A stretch of DNA of 64,000 nucleotides from Agromyces sp. Soil535. GTDB lineage: Bacteria > Actinomycetota > Actinomycetes > Actinomycetales > Microbacteriaceae. Below, in pieces: positions 8,863 to 17,303 of this stretch. Both the position numbers and the translations under genes were made by a program. Under the pieces are notes generated by a model. That model made no database searches and had not been told where the DNA came from. It saw only the letters and a program-made list of their open reading frames with translations. Each line of letters begins with the position of its first letter. The first letter of the stretch is position 1. The stretch spans positions 1-64,000 of the forward strand of contig NZ_LMRW01000002.1 in assembly GCF_001428255.1 (NCBI RefSeq), given 5' to 3'.

Positions 8863-10119
8863 TCAGCGCTGCACGAGCCGCTCGTACCACGCCAAGGCGG
8901 ACTGGTCGGTGAGACTCGCGACCTGGTCGACCACCACCCGCTTGCGTGCGTCGTCGTCGCCCGCCGCACGCCAGTCGGCGCCGAAGCCGGGGTCGAGGTG
9001 CTCGTCGCCCGACTCGAACAGCGCGTCGGCGAGCGACGTGAGCACCTGGCGCTGTTGCACGTAGATCGGCTGCCGGGTGTTCTTCGACATCACGAACGCG
9101 GCGACGATGCCCTTCAGCACCGCGATCTCGGCCTGGATCTCGCGGGGTACGACCACGTCGGCGTCGAAGCGGATGAGGCTCGCGAGCGGGAACGCCGAGC
9201 GAGTCGCCTCGGTTGCGGCGTGCGCGAAGCGCCCGATGAGCTGGCTCGTGAGGTTCTTGAGGCGCCCCTGCTCGTGCCTGCTGCCGCTCCACGTCTCGAG
9301 CCAGCCGTCGAGCGAGTCGAGGCGATCGAACGCGGCGATGAGCTCGTCGTGCGGGATGGCGCCGCCGATCCACTCGTACATGGACGACACGAGCGCGTCA
9401 TGGTCGACGCGGGCGCCGAGGGCGGCGACATCGACGTAGCCGTTCACGATCGCGTCCTCGAAGTCGTGCACCGAGTACGCGATGTCGTCGGAGAGGTCCA
9501 TCACCTGGGCCTCGATGCAGAGGCGCCGCTCCGGCGCCCCCGCGCGCATCCACTCGAACACGGCCAGGTCGTCGCGGTAGAATCCGAACTTCGCCCGGCC
9601 GCTGGGGTCGGCGACCGATGTCGCCTCGGGCCACGGGTACTTGCAGCTCGCGTCGAGGCTCGCCCGCGTGAGGTTGAGCCCGTAGCTGCGACCGTCGTCG
9701 CCGAACACCTTGGGCTCGAGCCGGGTGAGGATGCGCAACGTCTGCGCATTGCCCTCGAACCCGCCGATGTCGGCCGCCCAGGTGTTGAGCGCGCGCTCGC
9801 CGTTGTGCCCGAACGGCGGATGGCCGAGGTCGTGCGCGAGGCAGGCGGTGTCGACGACATCGGGATCGAGTCCGAGGCTCGTCGCGAGCTCGCGGCCGAC
9901 CTGCGCGACCTCCAGCGAGTGCGTGAGCCGGTTCCGCGCGAAGTCGAGGCCCGCGGTGGGGCTGAGGACCTGGGTCTTCGCGGCGAGCCGCCGCAGCGCG
10001 CTCGAGTGGAGCAGCCTCGCCCGGTCGCGAGCGAAGTCGCTGCGGCGGCTCGTGTGCTCCTCGGGCAGCCAGCGTTCGGTGTCGGCGTCGTGATAGCCGC
10101 CGAAGAGTCGCTCCCGCAT
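8863..10119 (-). CDS. dgt: deoxyguanosinetriphosphate triphosphohydrolase-like protein
   Basis: 418-aa HD-domain enzyme of the dGTPase family, cleaving dNTPs to deoxynucleoside and tripolyphosphate. The metal-binding HD signature is seen as NRLTHSLEVAQVGRE followed by CLAHDLGHPPFGHNGE, and a later conserved DDIAYSVHDFEDAI segment supplies the final metal Asp. In Actinobacteria this gene commonly sits beside dusB and dnaG, as here. The ATG at 10119 starts 1 nt after the dusB stop, so translation is probably coupled. Substrate preference among dNTPs cannot be told from sequence. Confidence 0.93.
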   Translation of the reverse strand: MRERLFGGYHDADTERWLPEEHTSRRSDFARDRARLLHSSALRRLAAKTQVLSPTAGLDFARNRLTHSLEVAQVGRELATSLGLDPDVVDTACLAHDLGHPPFGHNGERALNTWAADIGGFEGNAQTLRILTRLEPKVFGDDGRSYGLNLTRASLDASCKYPWPEATSVADPSGRAKFGFYRDDLAVFEWMRAGAPERRLCIEAQVMDLSDDIAYSVHDFEDAIVNGYVDVAALGARVDHDALVSSMYEWIGGAIPHDELIAAFDRLDSLDGWLETWSGSRHEQGRLKNLTSQLIGRFAHAATEATRSAFPLASLIRFDADVVVPREIQAEIAVLKGIVAAFVMSKNTRQPIYVQQRQVLTSLADALFESGDEHLDPGFGADWRAAGDDDARKRVVVDQVASLTDQSALAWYERLVQR

Positions 10120-10120
10120 C

Positions 10121-11317
10121 TCAGCCGCCGCTCGTGTCGAGCTCGGCGTCGACGAGCGTGGTGCGGTCGTGGCCCACGAGCTCCTGCGAGTTCAGCCAGC
10201 CCTCGGGCAGCGCCGGGTTCTTCGGGGTGCCGGCTCGCCCGCGCGGCCCTTCGGCGCCCTCGCCCGGGTACGGCATCGACCAGTCGAGCGTCGCGAGCAG
10301 GTCATCGAGCTGCGTGAGCGACTCGACGGTGGCCAGCTTCGCGCGCAGTTCGCCACCCACGGGGTAGCCCTTGAAGTACCACGCCACGTGCTTGCGGATG
10401 TCGCGGCATCCTCGCTCCTCGCTGTCGAAGAACTCGGTGAGCAGCTCGGCGTGGCGTCGGAACGTCTGGGCGACCTCCCCCAACGATGGATGCCGCTTCT
10501 GATATGCCGGCGTTGTGACGCCGGGCGCGGCGCTACCGCCCCGCGCACCGCGGAACGCGGCGGCGAGGTCGCCGAAGAGCCACGGCCGGCCAAGGCATCC
10601 GCGCCCGACGACGACGCCGTCGCATCCGGTCTCGGCCACCATGCGCAGCGCGTCGTCGGCCGACCAGATGTCGCCGTTGCCGAGCACCGGCACGGTGGTC
10701 ACGGCCTCCTTCAGCTTCGCGATGGCCGACCAGTCGGCCTCGCCGGAGTAGAACTCGGCGGCGGTGCGGGCGTGCAGGGCGACTGCGGCGACGCCCGCGC
10801 CCTCGGCGATGCGACCGGCCTCGAGGTAGGTGAGGTGGTCGGCGTCGATGCCCTTGCGCATCTTCACGGTGAGCGGGATGTCGCCTGCCGCGCGCACGGC
10901 ACCTTCGACGATGTCGCGGAACAGCCTGCTCTTCCACGGCAACGCCGCTCCCCCGCCCTTGCGGGTGACCTTGGGCACGGGGCATCCGAAGTTCAGGTCG
11001 ATGTGGTCGGCGCGGTCTTCGGCGGCGAGCATCGTGACCGCCTCGGCGACGGTCTTCGGGTCGACGCCGTAGAGCTGGATCGATCGCGGCGTCTCGGACT
11101 CGTGATGCGTGATGAGCCGCATGGACTCGGGCGTGCGCTCGACGAGCGCACGCGAGGTGATCATCTCGCTCACGTAGAGCCCTGCACCGAACTCGCGGCA
11201 CAACCGCCGGAACGCCGTGTTCGTGATGCCCGCCATGGGAGCGAGCACGACGGGCACGTCGAGATCGAGGTCGCCGATCGTGAGCGGAGCGGTAGGGAGC
11301 GTGGAGGAAGCGGACAT
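10121..11317 (-). CDS. dusB: tRNA-dihydrouridine synthase
   Basis: 398-aa FMN-dependent enzyme reducing uridine to dihydrouridine in tRNA. It has the Dus TIM-barrel start VVLAPMAGITNTAFRRLC, the catalytic Cys in the conserved NFGCPVPKVTRKGGGAAL segment, and the GxGD phosphate-binding motif as LGNGDIWS. The reading frame is open 115 codons further upstream, but the conserved domain starts just after ATG 11317, which is preceded by GAGGGTG and a GAGAAT -10 element 8 nt away. It heads a probable dusB-dgt operon. Confidence 0.93.
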   Translation of the reverse strand: MSASSTLPTAPLTIGDLDLDVPVVLAPMAGITNTAFRRLCREFGAGLYVSEMITSRALVERTPESMRLITHHESETPRSIQLYGVDPKTVAEAVTMLAAEDRADHIDLNFGCPVPKVTRKGGGAALPWKSRLFRDIVEGAVRAAGDIPLTVKMRKGIDADHLTYLEAGRIAEGAGVAAVALHARTAAEFYSGEADWSAIAKLKEAVTTVPVLGNGDIWSADDALRMVAETGCDGVVVGRGCLGRPWLFGDLAAAFRGARGGSAAPGVTTPAYQKRHPSLGEVAQTFRRHAELLTEFFDSEERGCRDIRKHVAWYFKGYPVGGELRAKLATVESLTQLDDLLATLDWSMPYPGEGAEGPRGRAGTPKNPALPEGWLNSQELVGHDRTTLVDAELDTSGG

Positions 11318-11325
11318 CACCCTCG

Positions 11326-11331
11326 ATTCTC
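11326..11331 (-). promoter_or_regulatory. -10 element of dusB
   Basis: GAGAAT inside TGGGAGAATCG on the minus strand, 8 nt before the dusB ATG. The same 11-mer precedes recO and lepA. Confidence 0.5.
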
Positions 11332-11408
11332 CCAGAGATGCCGGGGTCGTCGCCCGCCGGCGACTCGCGCGCCTAGGATTCCGAGGAGGACGAGGTGTGG
11401 AGGACCAG

Positions 11409-11891
11409 ATGACCGACGGCGGGCTCACGGGTGCCGACCGCGTGCGGGCGGATGCTTCGGCGCGCGGCCTCGACGTCGAGATCATCGTGCGGCCGCCCGC
11501 CCGGAGCCTCGAGGAGGCCGCCGAACTCCTCGGCATCACGCCCGGCGAGATCGTCAAGTCGCTCGTCGTGAAGCGCAGCGACGACACGTACGTGTTCGCG
11601 CTGGTACCGGGCGGCCGCAAGATCTCGTGGCCGAAACTGCGAGGCCTCCTCGGCGTGAACAAGCTGCAGCTGCCGGATGCCTCGCTCGCCCTCGCGGCGA
11701 CCGGCTACGAGCGCGGCACCATCACGCCGCTGGGCTCCACGAACGCGTGGCCCGTCGTCGTCGACGCGACGATCCCCGGACGGCGCGTGTCGATGGGCGC
11801 GGGCGAGCACGGCCGCAGCCTGTGGGTCGACGCCGACGACCTCATCCGCGCGTTCGACGCGACGGTCGCCGATATCACCGACCCCGAATAG
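11409..11891 (+). CDS. YbaK/EbsC-family aminoacyl-tRNA editing domain protein
   Basis: 160-aa free-standing editing domain of the YbaK/ProX family. Relatives hydrolyse mischarged tRNAs such as Cys-tRNA(Pro) or Ala-tRNA(Pro). The conserved lysine segment EIVKSLVVK and the glycine-rich GSTNAWPVVVDATIPG region are present. The start is ATG 11409 with GGAGG 5 nt upstream. An alternative in-frame GTG at 11397 has an equally good GAGGAGG site, so the N-terminus is uncertain by four residues. It is transcribed divergently from dusB and converges with the FrnE-type operon. Confidence 0.85.
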   Translation: MTDGGLTGADRVRADASARGLDVEIIVRPPARSLEEAAELLGITPGEIVKSLVVKRSDDTYVFALVPGGRKISWPKLRGLLGVNKLQLPDASLALAATGYERGTITPLGSTNAWPVVVDATIPGRRVSMGAGEHGRSLWVDADDLIRAFDATVADITDPE

Positions 11892-11901
11892 CCCCAGCAG
11901 G

Positions 11902-11915
11902 CCTCCTGCAGGAGG
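11902..11915. terminator. perfect 14-bp palindrome between convergent genes
   Basis: CCTCCTGCAGGAGG lies between the YbaK-type stop (11891) and the stop of the small minus-strand ORF (11925). As RNA it could form a short hairpin in either direction. Bidirectional terminator by position only; no T tract. Confidence 0.35.
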
Positions 11916-11924
11916 GCATCGACG

Positions 11925-12053
11925 TCACGGCGTGTCGCCCGCAGTTCCCGGGATGGAGCAGACGTCGCCCTCGCACACCATCGCGAACGGATCGCCCGTC
12001 ACCATCGTGAAGGGGGCCGGCGTCGCGGCATCCGTCGGCGAGCGGTCGGTCAC
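11925..12053 (-). CDS. 42-aa CX4C small protein translationally coupled to FrnE-like gene
   Basis: A short ORF whose GTG start overlaps the TGA of the upstream FrnE-like gene by 4 nt (GTGA). It encodes 42 residues. The N-terminal half is Thr/Asp/Ala/Pro-rich, then FTMVTGDPFAMV and a single cysteine pair VCEGDVCS (C27 and C32), followed by a short tail. 38 of its 42 codons end in G or C, as expected for a translated gene here. There is no signal peptide or membrane segment. The overlap and the cysteine pair next to a thiol-oxidoreductase-fold gene suggest a linked redox or metal role. That is inference; I do not recognise a named family. Confidence 0.6.
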   Translation of the reverse strand: MTDRSPTDAATPAPFTMVTGDPFAMVCEGDVCSIPGTAGDTP

Positions 12054-12715
12054 GCCGCCGCCTCATCGCGCTCGCCGGCGACCTGCGTGAGCACCTGCGA
12101 GAACACCTCGGCGGGCTGCGCGCCCGAGACGCCGTACTTGCCCTCGAACACGAAGAACGGCACGCCGTTGACGCCGTAGGCGACCGCCTGGGCGAGGTCG
12201 GCCTGCACGGCGTCGGCGTACCGGCCCGACTCGAGCGCGCCGCGCGCGGCATCCGCGTCGAGTCCGACCTCGGCGGCGAGCTCGACCAGCTCGTCTATGC
12301 GGCCGACGTGGCGGCCCTCTGTGAAGTACGCACGGAACAGGCGCTCGGAGAGCTCGAGCTGGAGGCCGTGCGACTTGGCGAAGTGCAGGAGCTCGTGGGC
12401 CTTCAGGGTCTTGGTGTGCTGCAGGGCGCCGAAGTCGTAGTCGAGGCCCGCGTTCGCGGCCACACCCGTGACGTGCTGCAGCATCTGCTGCACGCGCTCG
12501 GCCGGCAGGCCCTTGTGCTTCGCGAGGAAGTCCACCTCCGACCCCTCGAAATCGACGGGGGTGTCGGGTGCGAGCTCGAACGAGTGGTACTCGATCTCGA
12601 CCTCCGGTGCGTCGTCGCCCAGCGCGGCGATGCCGCCCTCGAGGTTCCGCTTGCCGATGTAGCACCAGGGGCAGGCGATGTCGGACCAGATGTCGATCTT
12701 GATGGGTTCACTCAC
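12050..12715 (-). CDS. DsbA-family oxidoreductase, FrnE-like
   Basis: 221-aa cytoplasmic thioredoxin-fold protein of the FrnE/DsbA-like (polyketide synthesis oxidoreductase) family. The active-site motif CPWC is at 15-18 in the N-terminal strand IKIDIWSDIACPWC. A helical insertion follows, and the cis-Pro region reads GVNGVPFFVFEGKYGVSGAQP. No signal peptide is visible, so it should act in the cytosol on thiols. The GTG at 12715 fits the family start; the frame extends to another GTG at 12754 without a better ribosome site. The stop overlaps the next small ORF, making a two-gene unit. Confidence 0.88.
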   Translation of the reverse strand: MSEPIKIDIWSDIACPWCYIGKRNLEGGIAALGDDAPEVEIEYHSFELAPDTPVDFEGSEVDFLAKHKGLPAERVQQMLQHVTGVAANAGLDYDFGALQHTKTLKAHELLHFAKSHGLQLELSERLFRAYFTEGRHVGRIDELVELAAEVGLDADAARGALESGRYADAVQADLAQAVAYGVNGVPFFVFEGKYGVSGAQPAEVFSQVLTQVAGERDEAAA

Positions 12716-12863
12716 GACGAACTGGAACCGGGCTCCATGCGTTCGTATTCCCACGGCGCGTGGTCATCACAGGGTACGGGTCGAAGGTTGCTCGTCGCGA
12801 CACACCGGTCCCGCTTGGCGTGTCGCGGCGATCCCGCCTTCGACTCGTACGGCGGCCCATCGG

Positions 12864-12869
12864 TAGGCT
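12864..12869 (+). promoter_or_regulatory. -10 element of P-loop kinase-like gene (leaderless)
   Basis: TAGGCT followed by 6 nt and then ATG at 12876. No Shine-Dalgarno-like sequence is present, supporting leaderless initiation. Confidence 0.55.
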
Positions 12870-12875
12870 GATCGG

Positions 12876-13433
12876 ATGCCTCCGACCGCTCCCCTCGCGC
12901 CGCCCACGCGGATCATCGTGGCGGGCACGAGCGGTTCTGGCAAGTCGACCCTAGCACGGCGGATCGCCGAGGCATCCGGCATGCCGTATGTGGAGATCGA
13001 TGCCCTGTTCCATGGACACGGCTGGACGCCTCGGCCGACGTTCGCGGCCGACGTCGACGCCTTCACCCGACAGCCGGCCTGGGTGACCGAGTGGCAGTAC
13101 GCAGCGGTGCAGCCGATGCTCGCGGAACGAGCCGACGTGATGATCTGGCTCGACTATCCCCGCTCGCTGGTCATGACCCGCGTCATCCGGCGCACCGTCG
13201 GCCGCCGGATCCGTCGCGAGGAGTTGTGGAACGGCAACCGCGAGGCTCCGCTGCGCGCGGTGTTCACGGACCGGGACCACATCATCCGGTGGGCGTGGCG
13301 CACCCACGGTGACCGCGCTGCCCTCGTCGCGGAGGCGGCGCGGCGCAATCCCGGACTCGCCGTGGTCCGGTTGCGCCGTCCGCACGAGACCGAACGCTGG
13401 CTCCGAGCGACGTTCGCCGGACACGGCACCTGA
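12876..13433 (+). CDS. P-loop NTPase, adenylate-kinase/topology-modulation-like
   Basis: 185-aa protein with a Walker A motif GTSGSGKS at 17-24 right after the first strand, then EIDALFHGHGWTPRP, WLDYPRSLVMTRVIRRT and a LWNGNREAPLRAVF segment. These are typical of the small kinase-like proteins annotated as FlaR or DNA topology modulation proteins. The family looks like nucleoside or small-molecule kinases, but the substrate of this branch is not established. It is a single gene, divergent from the FrnE-type operon, with a TAGGCT promoter and no leader. It ends 24 nt before the uppS stop on the other strand. Confidence 0.8.
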   Translation: MPPTAPLAPPTRIIVAGTSGSGKSTLARRIAEASGMPYVEIDALFHGHGWTPRPTFAADVDAFTRQPAWVTEWQYAAVQPMLAERADVMIWLDYPRSLVMTRVIRRTVGRRIRREELWNGNREAPLRAVFTDRDHIIRWAWRTHGDRAALVAEAARRNPGLAVVRLRRPHETERWLRATFAGHGT

Positions 13434-13457
13434 CAGGGCTGAGGAGCACCCGACGAC

Positions 13458-14261
13458 TCACGCGCTCGGCGTGTCGGTCGCGCCGCCGAACCGGCGGTTG
13501 CGGCCGGCGTAGAGCTCGATCGCCTGCCACAGGTCGGTGCGCGAGAAGTCGGGCCAGAGGGTGTCGAGGAACACCATCTCCGCGTATGCCGACTGCCAGA
13601 GGAGGAAGTTCGAGGTGCGCTGCTCCCCCGAGCTGCGCACGAACAGGTCGACGTCTGGCAGCTCGGGCACGTAGAGCCGCTTCGCGATGAGCCTCTCCGA
13701 CACGGCCGACGGCCTGATGCGACCGGATGCCACGTCGTCGGCGATCGACCGCACCGCATCCGTGAGCTCGTTGCGGCCGCCGTAGTTCACGCACATCGTG
13801 AGCGTGAGCGTGTCGTTGCCCGCGGTCAGCCGCTCGGCGAACTGGAGCTCGTTGATGACGGACGCCCAGAGCCGCGGCCGGCGGCCCGCCCATCGGATCC
13901 GCACTCCCCACTCGTTGAGCTGGTCGCGGCGCCGGTGCAGCACGTCGCGGTTGTAGCCCATGAGGAAGCGCACCTCCTCGGGCGATCGCTTCCAGTTCTC
14001 GGTCGAGAACGCGTACACCGAGAGGTGTTTCACCCCGATCTGCACGGCGCCCGCGACCACGTCGAGGAGGGCCGCCTCGCCCGCCTTGTGTCCTTCGATT
14101 CGCGTGAGGCCGCGGCGGTTCGCCCAGCGGCCGTTGCCGTCCATGACGATCGCCACGTGGTCGGGCACGGCGCCCTTCGGCAGTTCGGGCGGGTAGAGGC
14201 CGGTCCAGTCGATCGGCCGGTAGGGCACGGCGTCGCGATGCGTGTAGGGCTTGGGGCTCAC
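13458..14261 (-). CDS. uppS: isoprenyl (polyprenyl diphosphate) transferase, cis type
   Basis: 267-aa Z-type prenyltransferase that condenses isopentenyl diphosphate to build the polyprenyl carrier lipid for cell-wall synthesis. The signature [13 protein letters not shown] holds the catalytic Asp at 41. Further conserved blocks are AFSTENWKR and [20 protein letters not shown]; the usual Thr after Arg is Ser here. The frame is open upstream, but GTG 14261 overlaps the recO TGA by 4 nt and gives the family-length protein. recO and uppS form a two-gene operon, the common actinobacterial arrangement. Chain length of the product is not deducible. Confidence 0.93.
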   Translation of the reverse strand: MSPKPYTHRDAVPYRPIDWTGLYPPELPKGAVPDHVAIVMDGNGRWANRRGLTRIEGHKAGEAALLDVVAGAVQIGVKHLSVYAFSTENWKRSPEEVRFLMGYNRDVLHRRRDQLNEWGVRIRWAGRRPRLWASVINELQFAERLTAGNDTLTLTMCVNYGGRNELTDAVRSIADDVASGRIRPSAVSERLIAKRLYVPELPDVDLFVRSSGEQRTSNFLLWQSAYAEMVFLDTLWPDFSRTDLWQAIELYAGRNRRFGGATDTPSA

Positions 14262-14995
14262 GTGGTCGTCGTTTCTCTGGAAACGTACGGCAGCGAGCGG
14301 AGTCCGCGCTCGAGGTGCCACTGCGTGTAGGCGGCGACGATCCCGCTCGCCTGGTTGCGGTCGCCGGGCGCGGATGCCTCGGCGTACGCCCAGTCCCCCG
14401 CGAGCAACGCGCCGAGGAGCGCCACCGTGGAACGCGCGATGCGCGGGGTTCCGGGCGGGGCGCAGTCGTCGCAGACGACACCGCCGAGCTGCACCACGAC
14501 CGCGGTGTGGTCGCCGGCCTTGCCGCACCGCGCGCAGTCCTGGAAGCTCGGCGCCCACCCCGCGAGGGCGAGTGCGCGCAGCAGGTACGAGTCGAGCGTG
14601 AGGCTCGCGCCGTGCTCGGCGCGGGCGAGCGAGCGCAGCGCACCGACGAGCAGCAGGTACTGCTGCAGCGACCCCTCGGCCTCGGTGAGCTTGTCGGCCG
14701 CCTCAACCATCGCGTTCGCGGCGGTGTACGACGCATAGTCCTGGGTGATCTCGGCGCCGTAGGACCCGATCGACTCCGCCTGCGTCACCACGTCGAGGGT
14801 GCGCCCCTCGTAGAGCTGCAGGTCTGCGACCATGAACGGCTCGAGCCGTGCCCCGAACTTCGAGCCCGTGCGTCGCACGCCCTTCGCGACCGCGCGCACC
14901 TTGCCGTGCCGCCTCGTGAGGAGCGTGACGATGCGGTCGGCCTCGCCCAGCTTGTGGGTGCGCAGCACGACGGCTTCATCTCGGTACACGGGCAC
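14258..14995 (-). CDS. recO: DNA repair protein RecO
   Basis: 245-aa recombination mediator that helps load RecA onto SSB-coated DNA in the RecFOR pathway. The N-terminal OB-fold begins [20 protein letters not shown], a central helical region follows, and a zinc-binding pair is seen as CARCGK and CDDC. GTG 14995 is used as start. A GAGAAT -10 element lies 6 nt upstream, implying a nearly leaderless mRNA; the GTG at 14989 with GAGGGG before it is an alternative. It overlaps uppS by 4 nt. Confidence 0.93.
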   Translation of the reverse strand: MPVYRDEAVVLRTHKLGEADRIVTLLTRRHGKVRAVAKGVRRTGSKFGARLEPFMVADLQLYEGRTLDVVTQAESIGSYGAEITQDYASYTAANAMVEAADKLTEAEGSLQQYLLLVGALRSLARAEHGASLTLDSYLLRALALAGWAPSFQDCARCGKAGDHTAVVVQLGGVVCDDCAPPGTPRIARSTVALLGALLAGDWAYAEASAPGDRNQASGIVAAYTQWHLERGLRSLPYVSRETTTT

Positions 14996-15001
14996 CCCTC
15001 G

Positions 15002-15007
15002 ATTCTC
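15002..15007 (-). promoter_or_regulatory. -10 element of recO
   Basis: GAGAAT within TGGGAGAATCG on the minus strand, 6 nt before the GTG of recO. Same 11-mer as upstream of dusB and lepA. Confidence 0.5.
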
Positions 15008-15125
15008 CCACTGCGTTCGGCGCCCGCCGCCCACGACGCACAGCGTTCGTGACGCACAGCGTTCGTCCAGTCCGCCCACAGCTTGCCCGTGGGCTCCTCA
15101 TGGCGACCGCCACCAGTCCGGCGGC

Positions 15126-15131
15126 TAGAAC
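15126..15131 (+). promoter_or_regulatory. -10 element of glycosidase-glycosyltransferase pair
   Basis: TAGAAC, then 7 nt, then ATG at 15139. The last base deviates from TAnnnT, but the position matches the other leaderless starts in the window. Confidence 0.4.
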
Positions 15132-15138
15132 GGTCGAC

Positions 15139-16119
15139 ATGGCACGACACGAACACACCTCACGGCGCGGCATCCGGCGTTGGCTCATCGCCGGCGCGCT
15201 GGCCGTGCTCATTCCCGCGGGTGCCGGCACCGCATGGGCGCTGGACCGATTCGTCATCGAGCACGTCGAGATCGCGGATGTCGATGCCTATGAGGCCGAG
15301 GAGGCGGCGACCTCCCAGACCTCGAAGACGACGGGGTCGGATGAGACGAGCGAGACGACGGATGCCAGCGTGACCGCGACCTCGTACACCTCCGACTCGG
15401 CGGACATCGAGATCTCGACCGTGGTCACCGGCACCGGTGACGAGACCGTGACGTACTACGTCGCCGACGTCACCCTCGGCGATGCGACGGTGCTGCGCTC
15501 CGCGTTCGCCGACAACTCGTTCGGCGAGAACATCACCGAGACCACCTCGGCCATCGCGGCGGACAACGGCGCGATCTTCGCGATCAACGGCGACTACTAC
15601 GGCTTCCGCGACACCGGGATCGTGATCAGGAACGGCGTCGCCTATCGCGACGAGGGCGCTCGCGAGGGCCTCGCCTTCTACCAGGACGGCCACGTCGAGG
15701 TCTACGACGAGTCCACTGTGAACGCCGACGACCTCGTCGCCGAGGGCGTCTGGAACACGCTCTCGTTCGGCCCCGCGCTCGTCGAGGACGGCCAGATCCT
15801 CGACGGCATCGAAGACGTCGAGATCGACACGAACATCGGCAACCACTCGGTGCAGGGCGACCAGCCGCGCACCGCGGTCGGCGTCATCGACGACAACCAC
15901 CTGGTGTTCGTCGTCGTCGATGGGAGGAGCGAGGGCTACAGCGCGGGCGTCACCATGACCGAGCTCGCCCAGATCATGGTCGACCTCGGCGCGACCACGG
16001 CGTACAACCTCGACGGCGGCGGGTCGTCGACGATGTACTTCAACGGCGGTCTCGTGAACAACCCGCTCGGCACGGGTACAGAACGCGGCACCTCCGACAT
16101 CCTCTACATCGCGGGGTGA
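15139..16119 (+). CDS. secreted phosphodiester glycosidase family (NAGPA/DUF2233) protein
   Basis: 326-aa protein with an N-terminal membrane anchor or signal (RRWLIAGALAVLIPAGAGTA). A Ser/Thr/Glu-rich linker (about residues 50-95) follows, then a phosphodiester glycosidase domain. Family blocks seen are AIFAINGDYYGFRD, RTAVGVIDD, LVFVVVDGRSEGYSAGVTM and the signature AYNLDGGGSSTMYFNG. Members remove sugar-1-phosphate groups or act in exopolysaccharide metabolism outside the cell. The start at 15139 (MARHEHTSRRG) is chosen over an earlier in-frame ATG because of the -10 element just upstream. It is followed 4 nt later by a glycosyltransferase gene, so both probably act on the same surface glycan. 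Confidence 0.85.
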   Translation: MARHEHTSRRGIRRWLIAGALAVLIPAGAGTAWALDRFVIEHVEIADVDAYEAEEAATSQTSKTTGSDETSETTDASVTATSYTSDSADIEISTVVTGTGDETVTYYVADVTLGDATVLRSAFADNSFGENITETTSAIAADNGAIFAINGDYYGFRDTGIVIRNGVAYRDEGAREGLAFYQDGHVEVYDESTVNADDLVAEGVWNTLSFGPALVEDGQILDGIEDVEIDTNIGNHSVQGDQPRTAVGVIDDNHLVFVVVDGRSEGYSAGVTMTELAQIMVDLGATTAYNLDGGGSSTMYFNGGLVNNPLGTGTERGTSDILYIAG

Positions 16120-16123
16120 CGCG

Positions 16124-17212
16124 ATGATCGTGCTCATTCCCGCATATCAGCCCGGTCGGCGCATGCTCGACCTCATCGATGAACTGCACGCCGCGCGGCC
16201 GTCACTCGGCATCGTGGTCGTCGATGATGGATCGGGGCCCGCCTACGACCACGTCTTCGCCGCGGCCGACAGCGCCGGATGCACCGTGCTGCGTGTCGCT
16301 CGCAACCACGGAAAGGGCTACGCGTTGAAGGAGGGCTTCCGACACATCGCGGCAGTGTCGCCCGTCGAGCAGGTCGTCACGGCGGACTGCGACGGGCAGC
16401 ATTCGGCGCGGGACATCCTGCGCGTCGGCGACCGCGTCGCTGATTCCGCCGGCATCATCGTGCTGGGATCCAGGCGCTTCGGGCGCGACGCGCCGGCGCG
16501 GAGCCGCATCGGAAACACCCTGTCTTCGCTGCTGTCGGCCCCGGTGATCGGGCGCCGCCTCCGTGACACGCAGACCGGGCTGCGCGGCTTTCCTGCGTCC
16601 TCGCTGGAGTGGCTGATCGGGGTGCCGGGCGACCGCTTCGACTTCGAATTCCGCATGCTCCTCCGTGCCGAGCGCGCCGGCGTGCTGATCGAGGAGCTCG
16701 ACATCGAGACGATCTACCTCGACCGAAACGCCTCGTCGCACTTCCGTGCCGTCGCCGACTCGGCGAAGGTCTTCGCGCCGCTCGGACTCTTCGCACTCTC
16801 GGGGTTGGTCGCGTTCGCGATCGACACCGTTGCGCTGCTCGCGCTCACCGCGCTCACCGGGTCGATGCTCCTGGCGGTCATCGGCGCACGCATCGCCAGC
16901 GCGACCGTGAACTTCACGACGAATCGGCTCCTCGTCTTCGATCGGCGACGCGCCACGCGCACCGGCTATGCGGCCGTCAGGTACTTCACGCTGGCGCTGA
17001 TCCTGCTCGCCGCGAACTACGGCACGCTCGACGCGCTCACGAATGCCGGGGTGCCGCTCCTCGCGGCGAAGGTCATGACCGAGGCTGCGCTCTTCGCCGT
17101 GAGCTTCACCGTGCAGCGCGATGTCGTGTTCTCCGCACGGCATCCGGCCTCGGACACCGGTTCGCGCCTCCGCGCAACCGCAGTCGAAGGCACTGCTCGC
17201 TCGCGACCCTGA
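16124..17212 (+). CDS. glycosyltransferase family 2 fused to GtrA-type membrane domain
   Basis: 362-aa two-part protein. Residues 1 to about 220 are a GT-A fold family 2 glycosyltransferase resembling polyprenyl-phosphate sugar synthases, with VVVDDGSG near 31-38 and TADCDGQHS as the metal/nucleotide-sugar site. The rest is a GtrA-like bundle of four helices, beginning LFALSGLVAFAIDTVALLAL and including ASATVNFTTNRLLVF, a family proposed to flip lipid-linked sugars. The fusion would make and translocate a polyprenyl-phosphate sugar. It sits 4 nt after the glycosidase gene. Donor sugar and acceptor are unknown. Confidence 0.85.
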   Translation: MIVLIPAYQPGRRMLDLIDELHAARPSLGIVVVDDGSGPAYDHVFAAADSAGCTVLRVARNHGKGYALKEGFRHIAAVSPVEQVVTADCDGQHSARDILRVGDRVADSAGIIVLGSRRFGRDAPARSRIGNTLSSLLSAPVIGRRLRDTQTGLRGFPASSLEWLIGVPGDRFDFEFRMLLRAERAGVLIEELDIETIYLDRNASSHFRAVADSAKVFAPLGLFALSGLVAFAIDTVALLALTALTGSMLLAVIGARIASATVNFTTNRLLVFDRRRATRTGYAAVRYFTLALILLAANYGTLDALTNAGVPLLAAKVMTEAALFAVSFTVQRDVVFSARHPASDTGSRLRATAVEGTARSRP

Positions 17213-17291
17213 CACCCAGGACCGGCCACCTGCGTGACCGGTGCAGGCCGAGGGCATTGCGCCCGGGTCCGGTCACGGTATCGGCTCGTGG

Positions 17292-17297
17292 TTCACT
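17292..17297 (+). promoter_or_regulatory. candidate -10 element of TRIC-type gene
   Basis: TTCACT, then GGTGCC, then GTG at 17304. The 13-mer CTGGTGCC(G/A)TGGC around this start is almost the same as that around the blaI start. Weak as a -10 hexamer alone. Confidence 0.35.
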
Positions 17298-17303
17298 GGT
17301 GCC

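Noticed and set aside
8473-10317. Plus-strand open frame of about 600 codons opposite dnaG and dgt
   Set aside because: No recognisable domain; dgt and dnaG motifs lie on the minus strand over the same bases.
11318-11662. 115-codon N-terminal extension of dusB
   Set aside because: It overlaps the oppositely oriented YbaK-type gene, is Arg/Ser/Pro-rich and precedes a good start with family-matching sequence at 11317.
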